From UBA7672 sp040398465 (lineage in GTDB: Bacteria > Pseudomonadota > Alphaproteobacteria > Caulobacterales > Hyphomonadaceae), in NCBI GenBank assembly GCA_040398465.1, contig JBBAUA010000001.1, positions 1 through 64,000 of the forward strand: a stretch of DNA of 64,000 nucleotides, given 5' to 3'. The notes below the pieces were generated by a model that saw only the letters and a list, made by a program, of their open reading frames with translations, was not told the DNA's origin and did not search any database. Of the stretch, positions 44,870-53,541 are shown one piece after another; position 1 is the first letter of the stretch; the number at the start of each line of letters is the position of its first letter. Made by a program: the position numbers and the translations under genes.

Positions 44870-45640
44870 CTACAGTGAAAACTGTTCCCGGAGAATACGT
44901 TCGTCCAGGGCGTGTCCCTCGTCGAACAGCATGGTCATCGGCTTGGTGCGGTCCTCGCGGATGGTGACGTAGGCGACGTCGCGAACCTCCTGCGTGTCCG
45001 CGGACGCGGCAACCGGGCGGCGATCGGCCTCCAGCACTTCGATCTCGACGCGCGCATCGGCGCTCACCAGCGCGCCGCGCCAGCGTCTTGGGCGGAAGGG
45101 CGAGATCGGGGTCAGCGCCATGACATTCGCGCCGATGGGCAGGATAGGGCCATGCGCCGAGAGGTTGTAGGCGGTCGAGCCGGCGGGCGTTGCGACAAGC
45201 GCGCCATCGGCTGAAAGTTCCGCCATCCGTTCCTTGCCGTCGACCAGTATCCGCAGCTTGGCCGTCTGCGGGCTTTGCCGCAGCAGCGAGACTTCGTTGA
45301 TCGCGAGTTTGACCGCCGTGGAGCCGTCGACCCTCGTGGCGGTCATTTCGAGCGGATGGATGACCTGCTTGACCGCTGCGTTGAGGCGCTCGGGCAGACC
45401 ATGCTCAAGGTACTCGTTCATCAGGAAGCCGACCGTTCCGCGGTGCATGCCGTAAACGGGCAGGCGGTCCGAGAAGCGATCGCGGAGCGTGTCCAGCATC
45501 CAGCCATCGCCGCCCAGCGCCACTACGACCTCGGCCTTGTCCAGAGGCGCCTGCCCATACCGCCGCGTCATGGTTTCATGCGCGATCCGGGCTTCCGGTT
45601 TTTGCGAGGCCGCGAAATGTATTCTCAAGTCGGCACTCAT
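44870..45640 (-). CDS. nadK: NAD kinase
   Basis: This 256-residue ATP-dependent kinase makes NADP from NAD. It contains the GGDG catalytic motif (VVALGGDGWMLDTL), the NE motif (AINEVSLL) and the substrate-binding ATPAGSTAYNLSAHGPIL. Length and motifs match the short alphaproteobacterial NadK. It lies 62 bp upstream of the amino-sugar operon on the same strand and is divergent from the aldolase gene by about 100 bp, so co-transcription with nagB-II/nagA is possible but not required. Confidence 0.95.
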   Translation of the reverse strand: MSADLRIHFAASQKPEARIAHETMTRRYGQAPLDKAEVVVALGGDGWMLDTLRDRFSDRLPVYGMHRGTVGFLMNEYLEHGLPERLNAAVKQVIHPLEMTATRVDGSTAVKLAINEVSLLRQSPQTAKLRILVDGKERMAELSADGALVATPAGSTAYNLSAHGPILPIGANVMALTPISPFRPRRWRGALVSADARVEIEVLEADRRPVAASADTQEVRDVAYVTIREDRTKPMTMLFDEGHALDERILREQFSL

Positions 45641-45743
45641 GAAGCCTCCCGCTGGCCGGACAGCTATAAGGCCGATTTGGGTCCGGCGACAGAATGACTT
45701 TTGCCCTGAAACGTTCTAGTTTTCGCGCCACAGGAGACATCAC

Positions 45744-46512
45744 ATGGCAGACGATCTGAGAGCCGTGAGCATCAAGGACCGGTGCAGCGCCGAGGAATGG
45801 CAGGCCCGGGTGGACCTCGCCGCCCTTTACCGCCTGGTCGCCCTCTACGGCTGGGACGACATGATCTTCACCCACATCTCGGCCCGGGTTCCGGGACCCG
45901 AGCACCACTTCCTGATCAATCCTTACGGCTATTTCTTCAACGAGATCACGGCATCATCGCTCGTGAAGATCGACCTCGACGGCAACATCGTCGAGCCGAC
46001 CGAGTACATGATCAATCCGGCAGGCTTCACGATTCACTCCGCCATCCATGCCGCCCGCGAGGATGCGAAGTTCGTGCTGCACGTCCACACCGATGCGGGC
46101 GTTGCTGTCGCCTCGACGAAGGAAGGCCTGCTGCCGATCAGTCAGCATGCTTTGGTCGCACTGCCGAACCTAGCCTACCACGACTATGAAGGCATCGCGC
46201 TGGACCTCGACGAGCGCGAGCGTCTGGTGGCCGACCTCGGCGACAAGAACGCCATGATGCTGTGGAACCATGGCACGCTGGCAGTCGGCGCGACGGCTGC
46301 GCAGTGCTGGACCCAGATCTTCTTCCTCGAGCGCGCCTGCCAAATCCAGGTGATGGCTTCGGCGCAGGGGCGCGAGCATCTGCGGTTGGCGCCAGATCAT
46401 GCGATCGAGACAGTGAAGCAGCAGCAGGCGATGGCCTCCGGCATGGGCGCGATGCTTGCGTGGCCGGGCTGCCTGCGGAAACTGGATCGCGAGTCACCGG
46501 GTTACGACAGCT
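45744..46512 (+). CDS. Class II aldolase/adducin family protein (3' end in gap)
   Basis: 256 residues are visible before the N run; family members are about 250-265 long, so only a few residues are missing. Metal-binding histidines are in VLHVHTDAGVAV and WNHGTLAVG, and the active-site region is FTHISARVPG. These zinc enzymes are sugar-phosphate aldolases, epimerases or related decarboxylases; this subgroup, with the long alpha-adducin-like head, is of unknown substrate. The last readable residues are GYDS. Confidence 0.88.
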
Positions 46513-46612
46513 NNNNNNNNNNNNNNNNNNNNNNNNNNNNNNNNNNNNNNNNNNNNNNNNNNNNNNNNNNNNNNNNNNNNNNNNNNNNNNNNNNNNNNNN
46601 NNNNNNNNNNNN
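46513..46612. other. Assembly gap of 100 N
   Basis: Exactly 100 N, so a placeholder. The left side is the end of a class II aldolase gene; the right side is the C-terminus of an unrelated outer-membrane protein. Both genes cannot be completed within 100 bp, so the true distance is larger. Confidence 0.95.
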
Positions 46613-46924
46613 GCGGGCGGCCATGGGACCTCATTCAATGCGTGGGGCCGCGAGGGGTTCGTGAACCTCGAAGCAGGCCAGAGACCACGCGGCGGATGTA
46701 ACCGGTCGGTACTCAAGTTCTCCAGCGGCTATGAATTTGCGCCCTCGTGGATGCTTGGGTTCAAGTCGCGGAGCGAAGGTGGGGCGGAAACCGGCAGCGC
46801 GAAGGCCGAAATCACGCGGGGCTACGACGTCGATATCGTTTCAGTTGCAGTTGGATGGCGCGAGGAAATCTCGGGCAATTCCGATGAAAAGGGCTGGATT
46901 CTGGTGGCCAGAAGCTCGTTTTGA
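46613..46924 (+). CDS. C-terminal fragment of an outer-membrane beta-barrel protein
   Basis: About 103 codons are open from the gap to TGA 46922. The sequence has amphipathic strands (VLKFSSGYEFAPSWMLGFKS, YDVDIVSVAVGWREEI) and ends GWILVARSSF with the terminal Phe favoured by the BAM machinery. I cannot name the family from this piece. It is not the end of the aldolase, whose family has no such domain. The start codon is lost in the gap. Confidence 0.55.
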   Translation, partial: AGGHGTSFNAWGREGFVNLEAGQRPRGGCNRSVLKFSSGYEFAPSWMLGFKSRSEGGAETGSAKAEITRGYDVDIVSVAVGWREEISGNSDEKGWILVARSSF

Positions 46925-47042
46925 AGGACCTCGCCATTGTCGGCTTTGAAGGCTTGCCGACATACAGTCGTTTGTTAACATTCCTAACGAAGGGTGCGAA
47001 TCTTTCGCGCGAGGGCGCAAACTGCGCATCAACGGGTGGGAC

Positions 47043-47546
47043 ATGGCCAAACAGAAGCCCATCGAGGTCATCACGCCCCCCAATGTCCTGAAAACCAAAG
47101 TTGGCGGCCCCTTGCCGGCGCTCGACCAGAAGGCCATCGCCCGCGCCGAAGCTGCGCTGGAGAGGATGTCCTCCCAGTTTGCCGAATGGATCAAGGAAGA
47201 ACTCGAGCGATTGCTGGAGGCATGGGCCGCCTATGAAGCGGCGCCTGGAACACCGGCTTCGCGGAACGAACTTCATCGGCGCGCCCACGACCTCAAGGGC
47301 CTCGCGCCGACTTATGGCTATCCGCTGGTTGGCCGGATCTGCGCTTCGCTGTGCAAGCTGACGGGCGACGAGCATGGCGAGATACACGCGCCGGACAAGC
47401 TTCTGAAGGCGCATGTGGACGCGGTGAAGGCTGCCGTGGTTGGCAAGATCATGGGCGCCGATCATCCGGTCGGCCTGGTGCTGGCGTCGGAACTGGAAGC
47501 CCACAGCAAGGCTCTGATTGCGTCCCAGGTCCAGCAGCAGGGCTGA
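47043..47546 (+). CDS. Histidine phosphotransfer (Hpt) domain protein
   Basis: The 167-residue protein is a single Hpt four-helix module: RRAHDLKGLAPTYGYPLVGR contains the phospho-accepting His82 in the HxxKG motif. It has no kinase or receiver domain, so it would shuttle phosphate between a hybrid kinase and a response regulator in the cytoplasm. Its partners are not adjacent. Free Hpt proteins are used in the CtrA/stalk-type phosphorelays of this group, but nothing here ties this one to a named relay. The upstream 118 bp contain TTAACATTCCTAAC, a poor CtrA-like match. Confidence 0.85.
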   Translation: MAKQKPIEVITPPNVLKTKVGGPLPALDQKAIARAEAALERMSSQFAEWIKEELERLLEAWAAYEAAPGTPASRNELHRRAHDLKGLAPTYGYPLVGRICASLCKLTGDEHGEIHAPDKLLKAHVDAVKAAVVGKIMGADHPVGLVLASELEAHSKALIASQVQQQG

Positions 47547-47548
47547 CT

Positions 47549-48325
47549 TCAGCCCATCACTTCCTTCATGCGCTCCTCGGTGAGCCCGTAGCCGGCCTCG
47601 GCCGGGATCACCAGAACCTTGCCATCCGCCCGATCCTGTACCTGAGGCTCGACGGTCACGACGGTGCGTGAGCGCGCCTGAGCCTCGGCGTCGGCCGCGC
47701 TGGCGGCTCGGCCGAGGACTTCGAGGTTGAGGCGGGTGGGGAACATCAGCTTGGCTTGACCCTCCCGGCGGCGGGCGAGAAGCACGTCAGGCGAGACCCA
47801 TTCATGATCGACAGCCTCGCGTCCGTCATGCCGGACGATCTGCGCGGCAGGGCAGCGGACGAGGAAGAAGTGCGTATCGAAGCGGCGCGGCTCGAAGCTG
47901 GGCGTGATCCAGTGAGCGAAGGGAACAAGGCGATCAAGTGTCAGGCGAAGGCCGGCTTCACGGATAAGGGAGAGGAAGCGGGCAGGGTCTGCTTCCACGT
48001 CGGCGCGAAGTGAATCAAAGGTTGAGAAGGCTTCAGCGTCGAGTTCGTTACCGCTTCGCGTCGCCAGCAGCAGCCCGGACTCCTCGAAGACTTCGCGCGC
48101 CGCTGCGATACGGAGCGAGCGCTGGTAATGATCGTAACTGCCATCTGACAGGTCATCCCACAGCGGATCGGCGTCGGCGGGGGCGACCTTACCGCCGGGA
48201 AACACCCATGCACTTGCGCCAAAGGCCATGCCTGCGCTGCGCCGGACCATGAGCACTTCGAGGTCGGGGGCATCGCGAACAATCAGCACTGTGGCTGCAG
48301 GCTTCGGTTGGTCGGTGGTGCTCAT
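47549..48325 (-). CDS. NUDIX hydrolase (NUDT19-like, split Nudix box)
   Basis: The 258-residue NUDIX protein has its Nudix box interrupted: GGK at 44-46 and REVFEESGLLL at 77-87 are separated by about 30 residues instead of the usual spacing. This insertion is characteristic of the NUDT19 group, which hydrolyses CoA or acyl-CoA, so a CoA-type substrate is plausible in an organism with this much acyl-CoA metabolism. Metal-binding glutamates in REVFEESG are intact. It converges on the Hpt gene with 2 bp between the stops. Confidence 0.88.
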   Translation of the reverse strand: MSTTDQPKPAATVLIVRDAPDLEVLMVRRSAGMAFGASAWVFPGGKVAPADADPLWDDLSDGSYDHYQRSLRIAAAREVFEESGLLLATRSGNELDAEAFSTFDSLRADVEADPARFLSLIREAGLRLTLDRLVPFAHWITPSFEPRRFDTHFFLVRCPAAQIVRHDGREAVDHEWVSPDVLLARRREGQAKLMFPTRLNLEVLGRAASAADAEAQARSRTVVTVEPQVQDRADGKVLVIPAEAGYGLTEERMKEVMG

Positions 48326-48451
48326 TGAGACTCCGTAAACCCTCGAAAGTGCCGAACGATTTGATGAAAATTCACCGATCGCGTTTCGGCGGACCTTCAG
48401 CCACGCCTGTTATCTATCGGGACAACTCAGCACCTCTGGCGAGACCCCGCA

Positions 48452-49150
48452 ATGACCACTGCACGCGCATCCCACCTGCGGCTTGTCGTGACCGAACCGG
48501 TTGCCCCGGTCGTTCGGCAGCCTCGGCTGCGTTTCCGCCCTGTTGTGCGTCTGGCCGATGGCGAGGCTTTCGGCCTGCATGCCGAGGCCGACATCAGCTT
48601 CGAGGACACGTTCCAGCCCCGCCACCTGTCCGACGCCACGCTGCCTTCGGCCGCTGGCTGGCTGGGCGACCTGATCGAGCGCGCCGGACGTCTGGCGCAG
48701 GAAACCGGCGCCCATCATCGCCCGCTGTCGATCTCCGCCCCGATGGCGGCGCTGGCCGACAAGGATGCCCCGATGGCGGCCGAGGCGGGCGCCGCACGCG
48801 CTGGCATCCTGCCTCAGGAGATCCGCATCGATTTCTGTGACGCATCGGTGTCGGCGCTCGAAGACCTCGCACTGGACCGGGTCGATGCATTCCGCCGCCG
48901 CGGGTTCCGCGTTGGCCTCGACGCCCGCAAATCCTGGCGCACGCCGATGGGCGCCCGCGCCCGCATGACATTCGAAGCTGTCCGCCTCGATCCCTCCCGC
49001 TGCGAGGCGCTTGACATTCCGATGTCGCGCCTCGAAGTCGCCGCGGCGGATGGCATCGCGCTGATCGCCGAGAATGTCCGCTGGCGCGACGCGGACAAGC
49101 TTGCTGAACTCGGCGTAAGCTTCGCGACGGCGCCGCGCGCCGACAGCTAG
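48452..49150 (+). CDS. Degenerate EAL-like domain protein
   Basis: The 232-residue cytoplasmic protein looks like an EAL phosphodiesterase barrel: LRFRPVVRLADGEAFGLHAE at the start, ILPQEIRIDFCDASVSALED in the middle, RRRGFRVGLDARKS and the closing AAADGIALIAENVRWRDADK. The EAL motif itself is replaced (GLHAEAD), and the metal-binding Asn/Asp pairs cannot be matched, so it should not hydrolyse c-di-GMP; a binding or regulatory role is likelier. A strong terminator follows. The family assignment is by pattern only. Confidence 0.6.
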   Translation: MTTARASHLRLVVTEPVAPVVRQPRLRFRPVVRLADGEAFGLHAEADISFEDTFQPRHLSDATLPSAAGWLGDLIERAGRLAQETGAHHRPLSISAPMAALADKDAPMAAEAGAARAGILPQEIRIDFCDASVSALEDLALDRVDAFRRRGFRVGLDARKSWRTPMGARARMTFEAVRLDPSRCEALDIPMSRLEVAAADGIALIAENVRWRDADKLAELGVSFATAPRADS

Positions 49151-49212
49151 GCTTGGGGCCCGATCCCAGCGGCGGATCTCAGCGTTAGCTTTGTGGGTCC
49201 GTGGACAAACTA

Positions 49213-49240
49213 AAAACGCCGGGCGCAAGCCCGGCGTTTT
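49213..49240. terminator. Bidirectional intrinsic terminator
   Basis: AAAACGCCGGGC (49213-49224), loop GCAA, GCCCGGCGTTTT (49229-49240): a perfect 12-bp stem with A and T runs on both sides. It lies between convergent genes (the EAL-like gene on plus, the PQQ dehydrogenase gene on minus) and serves both. Confidence 0.92.
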
Positions 49241-49260
49241 CGTAGTTTGGTGCGGAAAGA

Positions 49261-51296
49261 CTACGGCCTCGCCGCCGCCTCTTGCGCCGCCTTCTCGTCA
49301 TTGGCGCGCTTGATGACGTAGGCGAAGATGGCGTCGGTCTGTTCCTCGGTCAGCGTGCCCTTGAAGCCCGGCATGCCGCGCTGGGCGCGGTCGCCTTCGC
49401 GGACGGCGCCGTTCCAGCCGCCGCGTGCATTGAGCAGGGCGGAGTAGCGCAGGTCCGGCGCGATCGAGCCGGCGGCGGGCACCGACTGGGCGCCGTGGCA
49501 GACGGCGCAGTTGGCGCCGAACAGCATCTCGCCGGACGCCACCGTCTCGTTGCTGGCGGTGAGCAGGGGCGGATCGATCTTCACCTTGACCGGAGCGCCG
49601 CCCGCAGTCGTCGTCGGCATCTCGGTAGGCAACGTCGCTGCGCCGCCGATACGATAGACGAGGATACGCGAATTGTTGGCGCTGACCGGCACGGTGCGCT
49701 TCTGGCCAACCGGGAGTCCGCGGGCGCCGACAAGGATAGCAACCTGCTGCTGTCCATCGACCGTGAAGGTCGACGGTGCGGCGACAACTTTCGCCTGAGT
49801 TGACGCGCCCCAGAGTTTCTTGCCGGTCCGGGCGTCATAAGCGTTGAACTCGCCGGCGTGATTGCCGGAGAACACGAGATTGCCGGACGTCGCCATCACG
49901 CCCGTGCCGCCGCGCGGATCGGTGTTCGGCACGCGCCAGACTTCTTTTGCCGCAATCGGATCCCACGCGATGAGATAGGCCTCGGTGGTCGGCGCCTTGC
50001 CGGTGGCGACGACTGGCGTGATGCCCGAAGCAGCGTTGAAGCCGATGCCGGTGTTCCAGCCCTTCAGGTTCACTTCGAACTTGTCGGGCGAGGCATAGGT
50101 AGACGATGAGACGTGCACCGACAGATAGACGTAGCCGGTCTCCGGGCTGAACGAGATCGGATGCCAGTTGTGCATGCCGAGCGCTGCGGGTGCGACGATG
50201 GCGGGCTGGCCGGTGATGTCGAAACGGGCTTCGGGAACTTCAACCGGGCGGCCGGTCTTCATGTCGACATGTGTGGCCCAAGTGAGCGGCGCGAACTTTT
50301 CGGCGCTCAGCAGTTTGCCGGTCTTGGCATCGAGCACGTAGAAGAAGCCGTTCTTTGGCGCCTGCATCACGACGCGGCGCTTGCCTTCCGGATAGTTCAG
50401 GTCGGCGACCATGATCGGCTGCGTCGCCGTATAGTCCCAGGTTTCGCCGGGCGTTGTCTGATAGTGCCACTTGTACTTGCCGGTGTTCGGGTCGAGCGCG
50501 ACGATGGAGGACAGGAACAGGTTGTCGCCGCCGCCGGGCGAGCGATACTTCTGGTTCCACGGTGTGCCGTTGCCAGTGCCGACATAGATGGTGTCGAGCT
50601 CGGGATCGTAGGCCATGCCGTCCCACAGCGTGCCGCCGCCGCCGAGCTTCCAGAACTCGCCATTCCACGTCTTGCGGGCTTCGGCGAGTTCAGGCTGCTC
50701 GTCGCCTTTGGCCGGATCGCCGGGCACGGAGTACCAGCGCCACGCCTGCGCGCCGGTCTCGGCGTCGTAGGCGGTGACGTAGCCGCGCACGCGGTATTCG
50801 GCGCCGCCATTCCCGATGATGACCTTGCCCTTCACGANNNNNNNNNNNNNNNNNNNNNNNNNNNNNNNNNNNNNNNNNNNNNNNNNNNNNNNNNNNNNNN
50901 NNNNNNNNNNNNNNNNNNNNNNNNNNNNNNNNNNNNNTTCACCATCGACCACGCGGTGGTGAGGTACATCACGCCATCGACGACGACGGGCGTGGATTCC
51001 TGGCCGCGCTCGGTGTCGATGTCGGCATACCAGGCAAGACCGAGTTTCGAGACGTTGGTGTCGTTGATCTGGTCGAGCGGGCTGAAGCGCTGTTCGCGAT
51101 AGTCGCGGCCAGCGGCGAGCCAAGAGCCCGGCTCGTTGTCGGCATTGATGAGGCGTTCGGCGGTGACGGCGGTGGCGCCCATCGGGTTGCCCATGGACGC
51201 TGATTCGACACTGCCCGACGGAGGGTTGGTGCAACCATACAGACCGAGCAGCAGTGCGGGCGCGGCGACGGCCAGCGACTTCAGATAGGCGCGCAT
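49261..51296 (-). CDS. PQQ-dependent quinohaemoprotein alcohol dehydrogenase (interrupted by gap)
   Basis: ATG 51296 follows GGAGGAG. The N-terminal 119 residues (lipoprotein-like signal, LYGC) and the C-terminal 524 or so residues flank a 100-N gap. The eight-bladed PQQ propeller is clear (GREQ-type start AAGRDYREQRFSPLDQ, GNGTPWNQKYRSPGG, WDPIAAKEVWRVPN), followed by a cytochrome c domain with CAVCHG. The reading frames on the two sides do not match through 100 nt. The segment normally holding the vicinal Cys-Cys disulfide and catalytic Glu, about 60-70 residues, is what the gap removes. It oxidises alcohols in the periplasm and passes electrons via haem c. The PQQ supply is not in this window. 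Confidence 0.9.
50838..50937. other. Assembly gap of 100 N inside the PQQ dehydrogenase gene
   Basis: Exactly 100 N. Homologous propeller proteins have about 60-70 residues between TTAWSMV and VKGKVIIGNGG, so about 200 bp are probably missing. Confidence 0.9.
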
Positions 51297-51475
51297 TCGG
51301 GACTTCTCCTCCGCAGGCCTGTTTCGGCCCTTTTTTGTTTGCCTTGGCGAAGCATCACGTCGACACCCGACCCCGCCCGGCTGCCGCAAACTAGAAGGCG
51401 GCGCCCGATGCGGCAATACGATAGAGTTTCCACGATGCCGCAGCGCAGCGGGCGGGCGCGGCCGAGGGGTTCAGG

Positions 51476-51919
51476 ATGACCGGCCGACTTGAGGCAATTG
51501 CGACAAAGGCCGCCAAACGCGCCCCGATGGTCCCTGCAGATCGCGCAAACGTGTCCATCGCCGCAGGCGTGGCGGGGGATTTCCGGGGCAGACAGAAGAC
51601 CCGGCAAGTGACAGTGCTGTTTGCCGAAGACTGGGCGGCGGCGGTGGCCGGGCTGGACCCCGCGACGGCGTGGACAGTCAGGCGGGCGACCCTGTTGGTC
51701 AGCGGCGTCCACAATCCTCAGCGGGCCGGGGATGTCCTGGCAATCGGCGATGTGCGCCTTCTGGTGACAGGCGAGACCCAGCCCTGCTTCCGCATGGACG
51801 AGCAACTCCCCGGCCTCTGGGACGCGCTGCGCCCTAATTGGCGCGGCGGCGTGACCGCTAGGGTGATCGCGGTTGGCGACGTTGCTGTGGGAGACACGGC
51901 GAGGTGGGTAGAGGGGTAG
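51476..51919 (+). CDS. MOSC-domain protein
   Basis: This 147-residue stand-alone MOSC domain has the pattern AGVAGDFRGRQKTRQVTVLF, RRATLLVSGV and GETQPCFRMDEQLPGLWDAL, where the Cys is the conserved metal-sulfur-carrying residue. Such proteins relate to the molybdenum-cofactor sulfurase C-terminal domain and to YiiM-type N-hydroxylated-base reductases. No aminotransferase-like partner is adjacent. It is divergent from the PQQ dehydrogenase gene and 9 bp from the convergent lysozyme gene. Confidence 0.85.
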   Translation: MTGRLEAIATKAAKRAPMVPADRANVSIAAGVAGDFRGRQKTRQVTVLFAEDWAAAVAGLDPATAWTVRRATLLVSGVHNPQRAGDVLAIGDVRLLVTGETQPCFRMDEQLPGLWDALRPNWRGGVTARVIAVGDVAVGDTARWVEG

Positions 51920-51928
51920 CGCGACGCG

Positions 51929-52612
51929 CTACGGCGTCAGGAAGAGCGTCCGCTCTCTTGCCCGCCTGTTCGCGAGCGCCTTCATCACGACGCCGTTCAT
52001 CCGGTTCCATAACAGGAAAGCATTCGCGGCGCCGGTGCGGTCTTCCTGGTTTACGCGTTTGACGATGGAGGAGCCGCGCGTCTTGCCTGAGCCGACATTG
52101 TAGCAGAACGCCACCATGGCGCTGAACTCGTTGAGCGTGACCGGCACCTTGACATAGCGTTCGATCGCCTCCTCGCACCAATGCAGGTCTTCGCGCAGGA
52201 AGACGTCGGCCTCTTCCTCGGTGATGGCGTCCTTCTCGCCTTCGAGCATGAGATGACCATAGCCGATCAGCCAGAGCCCGCCGAGCTCGTAAGCCTCGAG
52301 CCTCAGCTGTTCCTCTTCCTTGATGATCTGCACCGCCGTGTGGTTGGTGTTGTAGACGTGCGGCAGGCTGTAGACTGGCCGCGGGTCGAGGGCGTCGAGG
52401 AAGTTCACCTCACCGGTCAGCGGCACCAGCGGAATGCCGCCCGCCGTCGGGATCGCCTCGCTCTCGCCATCGGGCACGAGCGTTTCCGGGGCTGGCGCCG
52501 ATACAGCTGCCGCGGGCGCCGCCTCCGCGCCTGCGCTGCGTGGGGCAGGCGAGCACGATGCAATGAGGCTTGCGCCAGCGATCGCAGCGAGCAGTCTTTT
52601 CGTCGTCCCCAC
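51929..52612 (-). CDS. GH24-like lysozyme lipoprotein
   Basis: The start was set at GTG 52612, 8 nt after GGAGG; this exposes a lipoprotein signal with lipobox IASC. The 227-residue protein has a Pro/Ala-rich spacer, then a phage-type lysozyme fold: IIKEEEQLRLEAYELGGLWL (catalytic Glu region), IGYGHL, LNEFSAMVAFCYNVGSGKT and the closing RRARERTLFL. The usual catalytic Thr preceding IGYGH is Leu here (WLIGYGH), so activity is uncertain. Membrane anchoring fits a periplasmic muramidase or wall-binding role. No other phage gene is nearby, so it is not a prophage piece. Confidence 0.78.
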   Translation of the reverse strand: MGTTKRLLAAIAGASLIASCSPAPRSAGAEAAPAAAVSAPAPETLVPDGESEAIPTAGGIPLVPLTGEVNFLDALDPRPVYSLPHVYNTNHTAVQIIKEEEQLRLEAYELGGLWLIGYGHLMLEGEKDAITEEEADVFLREDLHWCEEAIERYVKVPVTLNEFSAMVAFCYNVGSGKTRGSSIVKRVNQEDRTGAANAFLLWNRMNGVVMKALANRRARERTLFLTP

Positions 52613-52818
52613 GTCTGCGTCCTCCGTCCCGGCCGCTCGGCGGCACACAAGCACAGGCAACGCCCAAGTAAAGCGTGCAGCGCCGTCCCGCACGCTGCGG
52701 GGTATACGGACGTTGCGAAGCAGGGAATCGAATGCTTCGCGTTTACTTCCTGATTACAGTCATGAACAAAGCAAACTCGCACGAATACGAACAGAAAATT
52801 GCATCAAACTCGTTCGAT

Positions 52819-52833
52819 TTAGCGATTGCTTAG
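52819..52833. promoter_or_regulatory. Weak CtrA-like box upstream of the MarR regulator
   Basis: TTAG-N7-TTAG, two mismatches from TTAA-N7-TTAA, about 75-90 bp upstream of the regulator's start. The spacing is right and the position plausible; the half-sites are imperfect. Confidence 0.25.
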
Positions 52834-52908
52834 TCAAGCGCGTGTATCTTCACACCATAAGCCGAGCAAATCGGCAAACAGACAAAAACAACGATGGTGG
52901 TGGTGGTG

Positions 52909-53406
52909 ATGACGAACGCTAAGGTCCGCGATATCGCGGCTGACGAGAACGTTGAGCAGTCTTTCCTGAAAGCACTGTCGTTGCTGGAGCAGGCGCATCG
53001 CCGCCTCCACGACGTCGTGAAGGACAACCTGGAACGCAATGGCGAGCGCTCGCTCACCGGCGTTCAGGCCCTCCTGCTGTATGAGATCGGCGAAAGCGAA
53101 ACGCCTGCCAGCGCCCTGCGCGCTCGCGGCTCCTTCGCCGGCACGTCGATGTCGTACAATGTGAAGAAGCTTCAGGAAGGCGGCTACCTGGTCCAGTCGC
53201 GCTCCAGCGACGACCGCCGCACCGTACGCCTCAAGCTGACGCCGTCGGGCAAGGCCGTTCGCAACCGTGTCTCCTCCCTGTTCGAGAAGCAGTCCGCCTC
53301 GCTCGAGCCGACCGCCTCGGTCCGCTCGGACGACCTGGACCAGCTGAACAAGTCGCTGGCCCGTCTCGAGCGCTTCTGGTCCGACCAGATCCGCTACCAG
53401 CTCTAG
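52909..53406 (+). CDS. LdtR-like MarR-family transcriptional regulator
   Basis: The 165-residue winged-helix protein was started at ATG 52909, which has GGTGGTGGTG in front; an ATG at 52894 would add MVVVV. Residues RRLHDVVKDNLERNG, TGVQALLLYEIGE, GTSMSYNVKKLQEGGYLVQS and DDRRTVRLKLTPSG match the LdtR subgroup, which in Rhizobiales controls an L,D-transpeptidase and osmotic tolerance. Its target here is unknown; the L,D-transpeptidase-like gene at 18351 is not adjacent. A terminator-like hairpin follows. Confidence 0.85.
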   Translation: MTNAKVRDIAADENVEQSFLKALSLLEQAHRRLHDVVKDNLERNGERSLTGVQALLLYEIGESETPASALRARGSFAGTSMSYNVKKLQEGGYLVQSRSSDDRRTVRLKLTPSGKAVRNRVSSLFEKQSASLEPTASVRSDDLDQLNKSLARLERFWSDQIRYQL

Positions 53407-53507
53407 TTTTTTAGCGTGCAGACCCTGGCCTGATCGTTCGGGGCTGGCATCCTTGGGATTGACGGCGGACTCGCCCTTCTGCGGCGACCCTACCTCACAG
53501 CCCAAAC

Positions 53508-53541
53508 CCGCCGGCTTCGCAAGAAGCCGGCGGTTCTGTTT
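53508..53541. terminator. Intrinsic terminator
   Basis: CCGCCGGCTTC (53508-53518), loop GCAA, GAAGCCGGCGG (53523-53533), then TTCTGTTTT. It ends plus-strand transcripts of the MarR gene and abuts the stop of the convergent gene, which it may also serve. Confidence 0.88.

Noticed and set aside
46262..46924. One continuous gene through the N run
   Set aside because: The left part is a shifted frame of the aldolase; only the part right of the gap looks like a protein, and the gap length is arbitrary.
46975..46988. CtrA box before the Hpt gene (TTAACATTCCTAAC)
   Set aside because: The half-site spacing is wrong (N6 with a TAAC), so it does not fit TTAA-N7-TTAA.
51929..52612. Prophage remnant suggested by the lysozyme-like gene
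   Set aside because: No holin, tail, integrase or other phage gene is near, and the protein has a lipoprotein signal.
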